The notes below the pieces were generated by a model, which saw only the letters and a program-made list of their open reading frames with translations, searched no databases and was not told the origin of the DNA. DNA of 38,887 nt, taken from assembly GCA_018398765.1 (NCBI GenBank), contig JAHBMJ010001438.1, positions 126,923-165,809 on the forward strand. Direction: 5' to 3'. The position numbers and the translations under genes are program-made. Shown here piece after piece: positions 21,953 to 31,034 of the stretch. Each line of letters starts with the position of its first letter. Within the stretch, counting starts at the first letter, position 1. The DNA comes from Chromera velia (Eukaryota > Sar > Chromeraceae).

Positions 21953-24687
21953 AACAAAGTGGACTTCAAAGTAGGACTTAGTGAAATTCACAGTGACTTT
22001 TAAATTTACTATATTTTAGGTTCATTATAAAGTAAAACTAGGTTACTTAAAGCAATCTAAAGTTTTTTAGAGCATTTAAAATCGTTACTTCTATGCGAAT
22101 CTGCTTAAATGTGCTCAAAAGACTGGTTGATTAGCTAGGGAAAAATTACGATCACCGCGGTATGTGGAAGTTAGTGAATGTTACCTGCAAAGAAATACAC
22201 AGGCACAACACTAATGGATACGTTCAACAGCAACGTTTAGCGCCGCCAATCAACTACGAAGAAATGCTTCTTCTGCAAAGGAAACAGTGCAGGAAGGAGG
22301 GCTTCACAGCGCTTCACAGCTAGGCTGGTTAGACCAGACAAGAGACGGTCAGCAGGGGTCAGAGAGGATTTCGAAGAACAGAGCACAGAGACAACATAAT
22401 TCTATTTACAAAGAACTCACACTACACGGCGTAAAAGCTTGCAAATCGTTCTGCGTGTGTCAATAAGAAACTGTGAAAAAGAAAGGCAGGTCTGTAGGTA
22501 GATCCAGATGTTCAGAGGGAGACCAGTACGGAGTGCCACAAATGAGAAAAGATGTCATTGAACGAGTAAGTAGCACTTGCATTGGAATAGTATAGACCAC
22601 TTTGAAAGACTGACATACACGGAGCAAGTGGAAGACATTCAAATGCATGAAACTTCAATTTTAAGCTGAGCGATTGGTCTGGGTGGAAAAATGTTTGGCA
22701 CGACTGAGAGCTGTGCAAAGCTTCAGAAAAGGCGGTTAAAAAATGGAGGCTCCAGCAGACTCTCCATCGACCCTCTCTCAGTGACCTCCCTTGTGCGTTT
22801 CTATCAAGCTCCTAGCAGGACAAAGAAGCTGGATACTAAGCAAATCATCATACAAAGTGAGAGAGCAAGCGGTGCTTCCTTAACTAACCTGCAGGTGTTC
22901 CCAAGTCTCCGCCCACCAACACCTGTAAACACGGAGGGACAGGCGTTCACGCTTTGTGCAGTCAAGGAAGCACTTCTGTCCAGCTTATTCTGCATACACA
23001 AGGTTCCAAGGACAAAACCAAGAGCCTAAGAAGCAGCGGATCCGGACAGGCTAACCTGAGGGTTGACCCCAGGGCTCCCAAGACTGTGACCTGCAAGGAG
23101 AGAGTAAGGAGAGCGATGAGGACAGCAGTACTTTAATACCTAGATAAGGCCGGCAGCCCTTCCCCGCTTGAATAAGAGGAGAAGCAGCAAGCAGTAAGAC
23201 GTTGGAAACAAGACTAAGACGGCTGGTGTCCACTGAACCCACCTCCAAGCTCCACTTCATGCCGACCCGAGGTGACCCAACAACACCCGTCTCCTCCAGA
23301 GCCCCGAAAGTGCACTCCAAAAAAAAAAGTCAAAACCGAGAAAACGCTCTGTCAGACATCTTCTACAACCATCAGAAGACATCTGACAGAGCGCTTTTTG
23401 TTACAACATTTCTGTGGGAAAAGTCTGTTTGCTCAGAGGTTCAGGACTCCGTAGTTTTAAACCTGTGGACCTTCAAGATGGACAAGAGACTTCAGACCCG
23501 ATTATTGGCCGACAGAGGCAAACTCGGCTGCGTGCGTCGAAGGGGCAGGGTGCCGCCACCACCTCTGGCCCCGTGGCGGCGCCTCTCAGACCCACGATGA
23601 GCCTATGTCTGGACCTGCCACTGGGGGGGTTTGATCCCCCTTGCCTAAGGTTTAGAAGTGCAGACTTCTGAACCCCGGGGGGGGNGGGGGGGGGGGGGTG
23701 TCCGACCTAATTCGAGGTCCCTGACCCAAAACAGTTACAGAGATTTGGAAACACCTGCAGGTCAGTTAAGGAAGCGCGGCTCGCTCTCTCGCTTTGTATG
23801 ATGATTTGTTTAGCATCCAGCTTCTTTATCCTGCTAGGAGTTTGATGAAAACGCACAAGGGAGGTCATTGGGACAGGGTCGATGGAGAGTCTCCATTTTT
23901 TGACCGCCTCTTCTGAAGCTTTGCACAGCTCTCAGTCGTGCCAAACATTTTTCCACCCAGACCAATCGCTCAGCTTAAAATTGAAGTTTCATGCATTTGA
24001 ATGTCTTCCACTTGCTCCGTGTGTGTCAGTCTTTCAAAGCGGTCCATACTATCCCGACACAAGTGCTACTTACTCGTTCAATGACATCTTTTCTCATTTG
24101 TGGCACTCCGTACTGGTCTCCATCTAAACATCTGGATCTACCTACAGACCTGTCCTTCTTTTTTACAGTTTCTCATTGACATACGCAGAACGATTTGCAA
24201 GCTTTTACGCCGTGTATTGTGAGTTCTTTGTGAATAGAATTATGTTGTCTCTGTGCTCTGTTCTTCGGAATCCTCTCTGACCCCTGCTGACCGTCTCTTG
24301 TCCGGTCTGTCCAGTCTAGCTGTGAAGCCCTCCTTCCTGCACTGTTTCCCTTGCAGAAGAAGCAATTCTTTGTACTTGATTAGCGGCGCTAAACGTTACT
24401 GTTAAGCATATCCATTAGTGTTGTGCCTGTGTATTTCTTTGCAGGTAACATTCACTAACTTCCACATACCGCGGTGATCGTAATTTTTCCCATGATGCAC
24501 CTTAGCTAATCAACCAGTCTTTTAAGCACATTTGAACAGATTTGCACAGAAGTAGCGATTTTAAATGCTCTAAAAAACTTTAAATTGCTTTAAGTAACCT
24601 AGTTTTACTTTATAATGAAGCTAGAATATAGTGAATTTAAAAGTCACTTTGAATTCCACTAAGTCCTACTTTGGAGTCCACTCTGTT
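21953..24687. mobile_element. 2.7-kb long-TIR (foldback-like) element inserted in the gypsy integrase
   Basis: Terminal inverted repeats of ~950 bases at 21953-22910 and 23741-24687 start AACA(A/G)AGTGGACT(T/C)CAAAG. They surround an internal segment of ~830 bases with no recognisable transposase, so the element is probably non-autonomous. Flanks are a 4-bp duplication AAAG. The inner segment holds a 57-base hairpin and a G-run with an N at 23685. Arms this long relative to the element suggest a foldback, or a MULE/Sola-like non-autonomous derivative. The superfamily cannot be fixed from here; a 4-bp duplication does not fit typical MULEs (9-10 bp). Confidence 0.85.
23341..23397. repeat. Imperfect hairpin inside the TIR element
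   Basis: The arms (23341-23364 and 23374-23397) share the word CGCTCTGTCAGA and its complement around a 9-base loop, with a few mismatches. It could be a terminator-like or cruciform structure; role unknown. Confidence 0.7.
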
Positions 24688-24691
24688 AAAG

Positions 24692-25121
24692 CCAAGTGGG
24701 AAGCTTGAGCCTATGTTTTACGGACCCTTTGAGGTAAAAAAGAAAGTGGGAAGCAATGCGTATGAGCTGATTTTCCTGGCAGGGGTGAGGGGTTATAATG
24801 TGATCAATGTGTCCTACCTGAAGAAGTATGAGAGAAAGAAGGACGATCCGCCACCTGCCATTCGGTTGCCTACCTCAGAAGAAGTAGAGTATGAAGTGGG
24901 AGAGATCCTTAATCACACAAAGATCAATAAGCAGGCGCACTATCTAGTATAGTGGAAAGGAGAGAGTAAAGGGAATGCATGGTGGGAGTCTGTTGTGAAT
25001 TTAACACATGCAAAGGAATCACTACATGCATTTAAGGAGAAGAAAAGACAACAAGAAAGAGAGAAGCAAGTAACGAGCAGGTGTAGGTGGCAGTTCAGGA
25101 GTAGAAAAATAAATTCTATTT
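24692..25121 (+). pseudogene. pol: GPF module and chromodomain of the gypsy element
   Basis: This continues the integrase frame after the TIR element. EPMFYGPFEVKKKVGSNAYEL is a GPY/F module. A chromodomain follows (VEYEVGEILNHTKINKQAHYLV, a TAG stop at 24950-24952, then WKGESKGNAWWESV in the same frame). Chromodomains of this class guide integration to modified chromatin. A Lys/Gln/Glu-rich tail runs to about 25121. Confidence 0.85.
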
Positions 25122-25371
25122 GAGCACAAATGACAGGTTTATGGAGCAAAATGCATGCATGTGAGTTCTGGAGAGATGAAAAGGATTAGGGAAAAGAAAT
25201 GAGTCAGTCGTGCATCTTCCTTGACATAGGGTAGCGTGTGCGTGGTCGGGCTTAACAGTCTAACTTCTATCTTCACTCATGGTTCGTTCGCGTATGCACG
25301 TCCGTCGGCGTCCATATTAGTTTGTATTGCCTACTTATGTATATACCTTGTAGAGTTTGTGTGTCCGCGTT

Positions 25372-27286
25372 TGTGAGAAGTTCGGCCCCAGCGGACCGAA
25401 GTCTCAGTGTCCCGCCGCCTTATAATGTCAAGCGACCAGGAACTATCGCGAGTGCGCGCACCATGAGCGTCATGCAGATAAATGCGTGCAAGCACATACG
25501 ATCGAATTGATTGAATCAGATGCATCACTATGGGAAAAACAGACAAGCCAGAAATAAGTTCAGAGTATGAGAGTAGGTCCGAAGTGACTAGACCATACCT
25601 GACTGTGTGTGGCTTATGCACGATGGTTGTGACTCTGTGAAGAGTGAGTGACTGCATTGGACAGACTCTCGAAAGATGTTTCTATATTTCATATGTTGTA
25701 TTACACACAGTAGCATCATGTTTCTGTATCTGTACCTTCTAGCTTCAATCTACCAGAATGGACCTAATCTTTCCAGTGGTGCTCCCAGGCGGGTAAGAAC
25801 TGGAGCTTTCAGAATTAGATTGAAGGCGTGTTCTGGCCATTGAGCAGGGAGAAGAAGAAACAGGTCTGGCGGTAAGGTATGCATGTGAGAGATGAGCGGA
25901 GTGATGCGGAGTGACTGATATCGGACCGATCTTTGCCTACCCCTACGACTGCCCCCACAACAGAAGAATGGAAAGGATTGGGAAGGAGAAGGAAGCATAG
26001 AAGGAAAAAAAAAGAGTGGAAGAGAAGGAAAGGAAAGATGAAGATGAAAGGGAAGAGGCAGTCGCTTCACTCACAGAAGATTTGCACGAACATGCATACA
26101 GAGATGAGGAAATGACCAAGATACCCGTACAGAAGCAGCAAAAGATGATACACAGCATCAGAGCCCAACAAAAAGATTCTGAAGCAGCTACAATTGGAGC
26201 AAAGTGAGTTGCAAGAGTTGACAGATGTTTGTGATGCAACTTGATTAAGACTGCAAGTGAGATGGACAGATTTAATGTGGCTGGAGAGGAGTAGAGACGG
26301 TCAGTCATCTGTAGCCTCTGATGGAAGGAAACGAAAAGGGGGATCAGATCTTGCCCTGGCCGATGGAAGTGAATGAAAGGCAGAGGGGCTTAGCACAATG
26401 AACCATCAGATCATTTCCAGTACTCGCAGGTATTTACATAGATGTTTGAAGACTGATGAAGCAAGGAGAGAGGCCAAAGCGCACTTGGCGACTTGAGTGA
26501 CCTGCGTATGAATTCAGTCTCCGATGCTTAGATTGTTAGCTAGAAATGGGGATATCCTGATAAAGACGTGGGTTCTGCTTTCACGTACATAAGTATTGAA
26601 GCCGACTAAGTCACAGTGACTTATGAGAATAAGCAAGGATTCTAGAAAAGAGAGAATCACACTTCTAAGAAAAAGACGATTACACAAATATTAAGATAGA
26701 AAGATCGGAAGGAAAAGAAAGGGCAAGAAAAAATATAGAAATAGAAGGTGTCAATGGTGACTTTAACTGATGAATAGGTGATGATAGGTGAGAAAAAGTG
26801 AGCACAAATTTACGAGAGGTTCCCCAAGAGATGTTCAGGAGAAAAAAAAAAAGAAAAGGGGATGAATGGTGAGTCGCCAGGACAGGGGGTATGTGAGAAG
26901 TTCGGCCCCAGCGGACCGAACTTTCAGTGTCCCGCCGCCTTATAATGTCAAGCGACCAAGAACTATCGCAAGTGCGCACACCACGAGCGTCATACAGATA
27001 AATGCGTGCAAACACGTACGATCGAATTGATTGAATTAGATGCATCACTATGGGAAAAACAGACAAGCCAGAAATAAGTTCAGAGTATGAGAGTAGGTCC
27101 AAAGTGACCAGACCATACCCGACTGTATGTGGCTTGTGCACGATGGTTGTAACTCTGTAAGAGTGGGTGACTGCATTAGACAGACTCTCGAGAGATGCTT
27201 CTATATTCTATATATTGCGTAGCATCATATTTCTGTATCTGCACCTTCTAGCTTCAATCTACCAGAATGGACCCAATCTTTCCAGT
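25372..27286 (+). mobile_element. Nested non-autonomous LTR element
   Basis: Two direct repeats of ~400 bases (25372-~25777 and 26892-~27286), starting TGTGAGAAGTTCGG and ending TTCCAGT, flank ~1.1 kb. The base GCGTT before the first copy is repeated after the second (GCGTTTG is shared, so exact ends may shift by one or two bases). TGG (25777-25779) just after the first repeat could begin a primer-binding site. A purine tract (AAAAAAAAAAAGAAAAGGGG near 26845, then CAGGGGG at 26883-26889) precedes the second repeat, as a polypurine tract would. The interior has only a Glu/Lys-rich, stop-broken frame (25960-26207), no pol genes. It fits a TRIM/LARD-type passenger. Confidence 0.75.
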
Positions 27287-27344
27287 GCGTTTGTCTGAAA
27301 AAATTGGAACCGAGCGTGGTCGTCGGCTTTGAGCAGCGGGCAGG

Positions 27345-27617
27345 TGTAGGCCGGCTACGAGCGGTGGGCACGCGACGGGCCTGTAGAATGGCGGCGCCGT
27401 GAAGCACATGTGTGATTTATATGGCACTGGCCGCTCTGGCATTATGTAGCAATCTGACGTGGCCTAACATTAGAAAAGCATCAACCTGCCTTCTAGCGAC
27501 TGTTTGATCTGTTTAACTGAACATTGTATGAACTTTTCTAGGTTAAACTTATATATCAAGGAACCTCTGAATGTACATCAACGTATTTAGAGTTCTTAGC
27601 CTCATAGAACGCCAACA
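27345..27617 (+). repeat. 3' LTR of the gypsy element
   Basis: 273 bases aligned end to end with the 5' LTR, followed by GTAGC (27618-27622). Most differences from the 5' LTR are C/T or G/A transitions. Confidence 0.95.
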
Positions 27618-27622
27618 GTAGC

Positions 27623-28077
27623 CTATGTTTCTAGAAATGATATAAAAAATCTGTTCTATATAGTTCTTTTTCTATCGTTACAACGTCTTCTTACATTAAG
27701 TTTCAGCTTCTAGCTCCTTAGTACCAATTTTAAGAACAAGTTTTTTATGGAAATGCGCCGCTTTAGGGAGGCAAAAAGCACCCCACTCGCCCCCGGCATA
27801 TGTAGAACCTAGAGTTAGAACTTTGAAGCTCAAACTAATAATTACTGGCTTTCAGTTTCTTGTTACCCGCCTTTGGCAGCTTTCAATCAAGACATATAAT
27901 TTTCTTCGATGGCATGCAGCCGCCTTTGATCAAGATTAAGACCATCTTTAGCAGTCTTCGATCAAGCATAACAATCTTTCTGGGGCCTTTTTTTGGCAAA
28001 AGACCATGCGCGTGTATGGGCTGGGGTTTTTTTGTTTTGTAAGTGCCCCCCGCTTTGCTTTTTGGGGCCATTTACTC
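27623..28077. other. Unannotated repeat-like DNA
   Basis: There is no gene. The end (28041-28069) is an inverted copy of the GGCCCC…AAAGCGAAGC…GGGGCACTT core seen at ~15200. Confidence 0.5.
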
Positions 28078-28307
28078 GGAAATCATACATGCATGCATCG
28101 CCACACGGTTCCAGTGCAATTGTTTTTAAGTACCGTCCAGAGCTTCATTTTCCAGGCCACAATTCCTGGCCTGGAAAGCGAAGCTCTGGAGGGCACTTAA
28201 AAATAATTATGGACCAGAAAGTGAAGCTCCATGAAGCTCTAGAGGGCACTTAAAAACAATTGCACTGGGACTACCTGGCGATGCAATGCCATACATGCAT
28301 GATTTCC
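28078..28307. repeat. 230-bp imperfect palindrome
   Basis: The outer arms start GGAAATCAT and end ATGATTTCC. Strong inner matches are CCAGTGCAATTGTTTTTAAG at 28111-28130 with its complement at ~28247-28266, and CCAGAGCTTC…CCAGGCC with its complement at 28168-28190. The right half carries an extra ~45-base repeat of the GAAGCTC…GGGCACTTAAAAA unit. Confidence 0.8.
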
Positions 28308-28735
28308 AAGTAAATTTTGGATGAAAAAGTGAGGGTGCAGGGGCTCGAACCTGGGACCTCGCCGTATGCTTTTGAAAGCCCCAAATTTCGCTTTCTGGGC
28401 CATTTGCACGCTTTGCGTACGTTAGATTAATTCTAGAACCGCGTGGCGATGCATGCATATTTTTCGAGTAAATTTGGATAAACAAGTGAGGGTGCTGGGG
28501 CTCGAACTGACCACCTCGACTGGTCCCCCAAAATTCACTTTCCGGGCTACTCGCACACTTTGCGTGCCTCAGATCTGGGACCGCGTGGCGATGCATGCAT
28601 GCTTAATTTCCGAATAAATTTTGACGAAAAAGTGAGGGTGCCGGGGCTCGAACCGATGACCTTGAGTACTCCAAAATTCTACAAAATTTGCTTTCTGGCC
28701 CATTCGCACGCTTTGCATGCGTTAGATGCATGCAT
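28301..28735 (-). repeat. Three tandem SINE-like units with pol III A/B boxes
   Basis: Units at about 28301-28458, 28459-28600 and 28601-28735 are delimited by GCATGCAT words. On the minus strand each has a B box: GGTTCGAGCCCC at 28340-28351 and 28643-28654, and AGTTCGAGCCCC at 28497-28508. About 50 bases upstream each has an A-box-like TGGCCCAGAAAG, TAGCCCGGAAAG or TGGGCCAGAAAG. This is the internal pol III promoter layout of tRNA-derived SINEs. There is no foldable full tRNA, so these are not tRNA genes. Confidence 0.7.
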
Positions 28736-28860
28736 GGAAGCTTTTGTTAAAAAAAGCCCCATGCACTAAGGCCCAACGAGATATATTCCTATATGCCCAA
28801 CCGATTTAATTTTTCTTCGGGGTCAGTGTCTGCATTCTTTTTGGCTCGTTCTCTGCCGCA

Positions 28861-29389
28861 TTGTCTTGCATCGAAGTCTTTCCAGCCCACAAGTTGTCAG
28901 ACTCTGCAGGTATTGATCCTTCCCATCTCTTGCTCGAGTCGTCTCCTCAATTTTTGAAATCACTTTTCTTGTGCCAATCCGCCCTTCCAAAAATCAACCG
29001 AGATGGAGGCAGAAGCAGACTTCGTGATCTAAAAGCTTTTGGCTCTCGAAGAAATGTTTTTCAAAGTTTTTGAGACCTTTCAAACTAAAAGGCGGGTCTT
29101 GCAGAAAATCAAAATCTGAAATCGAGTTGCTAATTCTTCGTCTTTTTATACTGCACAGTCCGAACCGCTCCCCCAAGAGGCCGCCGCTCTTTCCCTTCTT
29201 CACATGCATGTTGAGATCCAGCTTCGTGACCTGAAGAAAAGTTTCCATGCAGAGCTAGATCAACTTACTAGCTACAATTACAACATGGACCTTTTTGGTC
29301 TCTTTGCCTCAACTATTGGGAGTGTCATCAGCTCTTTCCAAGCTGTGTCACCCGACACATTGCACAGAGTGCTTGATGTGGGACAGTAA
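28861..29389 (+). other. Weak candidate exons of an unknown gene
   Basis: An open frame at 28861-29073 and another from a plausible acceptor (CTGCACAG, ending near 29157) to a TAA at 29387-29389. The second contains an amphipathic stretch (MHVEIQLRDLKKSFHAELDQ) and a hydrophobic LFGLFASTIGSVISSF. I recognise no domain. They could be 5' exons of the ankyrin gene, a separate small gene, or chance. Confidence 0.25.
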
Positions 29390-29866
29390 CTCTCGGAGTG
29401 TTCCAGGCTTAGGACCTAAAATCGGATTATGTTTTGCGGAGTATGTTTTCAGAGTATACCAATCGGAGTGTGTCTATTGGAGTGTGTTCAGGCGGAGTGT
29501 TACACAAGCTAGACCTATTATCGGAGTGTGTTCTCTAAATCAGACCACCTATGATTTTTTTTTTTTCAAAAAAAAAAAAAAATATAAAAATAGAATTATT
29601 TTTTTTATAACTTGAAGTAGGTAGCTTGGTTTATTCTTTAGATTTCTTACGGAAAAAAGTTTATGGAAATCTATTTTTATAATTTTTTAATTTAGTTTTT
29701 ATATGATAAATGTGACTGTACATATGTTTCTCTATGTTTTTTAGCGTCTTCTGGTTCTCCTAGTACGACCTCTTCCTCTTCTTGGACTCGCTCTACTCTA
29801 ATTCCAATCTTGATCTTCATCATGATCATCTGATGACAAGGCATTTTCTCACTCGCTATCAGCAGT

Positions 29867-30181
29867 CTATCGTGAATCAGATCTCTTCTTTTCTTGTGCT
29901 TTCGCTTGTGCCGCTTCCTTTTTCTTTTCATGTTGTTTGTTTTTCTTCTCTGCAGCTGCCTTCTCTTTCAGTGAAAAACCAATCAACTCACCTTCTTGCA
30001 CCCAAGACTCTTCACCGCCTTTCCACTTTACTTTATACTCTTTCTTCCTTCCTTCTTTCCTGGCTGCCAGCAACTTTTCGACTACCCATACTTCTTGTTT
30101 CTTGCCATCTTTTTCTAGAAACTTTCTCACCTCATTTGAATGAATGATGTATTTTACAGCAAGCTCTCCTCCTTCTTTCAA
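29867..30181 (-). CDS. Chromodomain ORF, probably retroelement-derived
   Basis: 104 codons on the minus strand. Residues ~30-70 match a chromodomain: VWVVEKLLAARKEG, then KKEYKVKWKGGEESWV, with the aromatic positions that bind methyl-lysine (W/Y…W…W). A Lys/Glu/Ala-rich charged tail follows. The frame is not cleanly joined to the ORF upstream: a TGA lies just before its likely N-terminal extension. It may be a remnant of an integrase C-terminus, a retrogene, or the last exon of a spliced gene. Confidence 0.55.
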   Translation of the reverse strand: MKEGGELAVKYIIHSNEVRKFLEKDGKKQEVWVVEKLLAARKEGRKKEYKVKWKGGEESWVQEGELIGFSLKEKAAAEKKNKQHEKKKEAAQAKAQEKKRSDSR

Positions 30182-30262
30182 TCGCCTCCTGGAAAATTCT
30201 CTGAAGTAGAAAAAGAAGAAGAAGAAGAAACATTTGATTCAGAAGAGGACTGAGGGGCTGTA

Positions 30263-30679
30263 TCACGGAGGATACGGGCTGCATGCAGCCGGCCCCCCTT
30301 GAATGTATTCAGTCTCGATTCGTTTGCCCAACCACTGGACAGACAGTAGGAAATCTTTTTGTGTCACCACCTGAACAGGCCTCCACACTGTTCTTGTTGG
30401 ATCTTCCTCAACTGGGGCGGGTGCACTGTGCTTTCTGCATTGCTTTCTGCACTGTGCTTTCTGTTCTTGCGATCCTTTTTTATAGAAGAATGAACAACCA
30501 GAACTTGCCAGGACCTGTGTTGGGCGCGGTGGCCAACCAGCCTCTACAGGAGCAGGCAGCCCTCCATGAGCTTGCTGCTTGCTCATGCAGGCAGGGATTG
30601 GAAGGGCAGGAATGTAGGCTGCCTTCAACAAAAGCAAGCCTGGCTTTGCTGTGGAGGGGTTCAGGAGGTGGAGTCCCAC
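30263..30679 (-). CDS. Hypothetical ORF, same insertion as the chromodomain ORF
   Basis: 138 codons, rich in Pro, Ala and Gln, with no recognised domain. It precedes the chromodomain ORF on the same strand inside the 1.3-kb insertion. A TTC/CTT-rich stretch with a possible acceptor (CTACTTCAG, near 30205) lies between the two, so they may be parts of one spliced or decayed gene. It could be non-coding. Confidence 0.3.
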   Translation of the reverse strand: MGLHLLNPSTAKPGLLLLKAAYIPALPIPACMSKQQAHGGLPAPVEAGWPPRPTQVLASSGCSFFYKKGSQEQKAQCRKQCRKHSAPAPVEEDPTRTVWRPVQVVTQKDFLLSVQWLGKRIETEYIQGGPAACSPYPP

Positions 30680-31034
30680 AGGGGCGTCTGTCTAGGTCAG
30701 GTTTATATGGTGCATAAAATGGTTTTCTATTTTGGGCAGATGGGTGAATGGAGTGCTCCAGTTTCAACTCTACCACTTGTAGGACCATATACAGGACGTG
30801 TGCCTCCAACACTATCACTAATTGTAAGAAAACCTTCTAGATAAATCTAATTTGTCTTAGTATGGCTCACGTGGCCTCTAAACCACCTATTTCCAGTGTG
30901 TGTCACCTTTATTGGTGTGTCACAGCGCTAGGACCGAATTCCAGAGTGTGTACCACCATTGCCGGAGTGTTAAGCCTCCTACGCCTAAGTCCAGAGTGTG
31001 CACCCAGACACACTCCGACAGATATTGACCCACG

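Larger units (their letters stand above)
16884..27617 (+). mobile_element. Ty3/gypsy chromovirus-type LTR retrotransposon, complete ends, decayed, with two nested insertions
   Basis: LTRs at 16884-17159 and 27345-27617 begin TGTAGG and end AACA. They are flanked by a perfect 5-bp duplication GTAGC (16879-16883 and 27618-27622). A primer-binding site follows the 5' LTR. Internal order is gag, protease, reverse transcriptase, RNase H, integrase, GPF module, chromodomain, the gypsy/chromovirus order. Reading frames are broken by several stops and frameshifts, so no product is expected. Subtracting the nested elements (21953-24687 and ~25372-27286, plus their duplications) leaves ~6.1 kb, normal for a gypsy element. 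The LTRs differ at roughly 30 of ~273 positions by my hand alignment, mostly transitions, so this is an old insertion. Confidence 0.95.
29553..30881 (-). mobile_element. 1.33-kb insertion with chromodomain ORF and poly(A)-like end
   Basis: ACCACCTAT occurs on both sides (29544-29552 and 30882-30890), like a 9-bp target duplication within the tandem array. Read on the minus strand the segment ends in A-rich runs (complement of 29555-29590), as a retroposed transcript would. It contains a chromodomain ORF and a second ORF (described separately). It might be a retrocopy or a fragment of a chromodomain-carrying retroelement. Confidence 0.5.
29393..31022 (+). repeat. Degenerate tandem array (CGGAGTGTGT units), split by an insertion
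   Basis: Units of about 14-31 bases beginning (C/T)CGGAGTGTG, some with a CTAGGACC-like centre, lie at 29393-29552 and 30882-31022 in the same orientation. There are about a dozen copies. The two blocks are separated by a 1.3-kb segment and look like one array before it was interrupted. Confidence 0.65.

Noticed and set aside
28340..28654. tRNA genes suggested by GGTTCGAGCCCC
   Set aside because: Only A- and B-box-like words are present, with no acceptor, D or anticodon stems. The three copies are repeat units.
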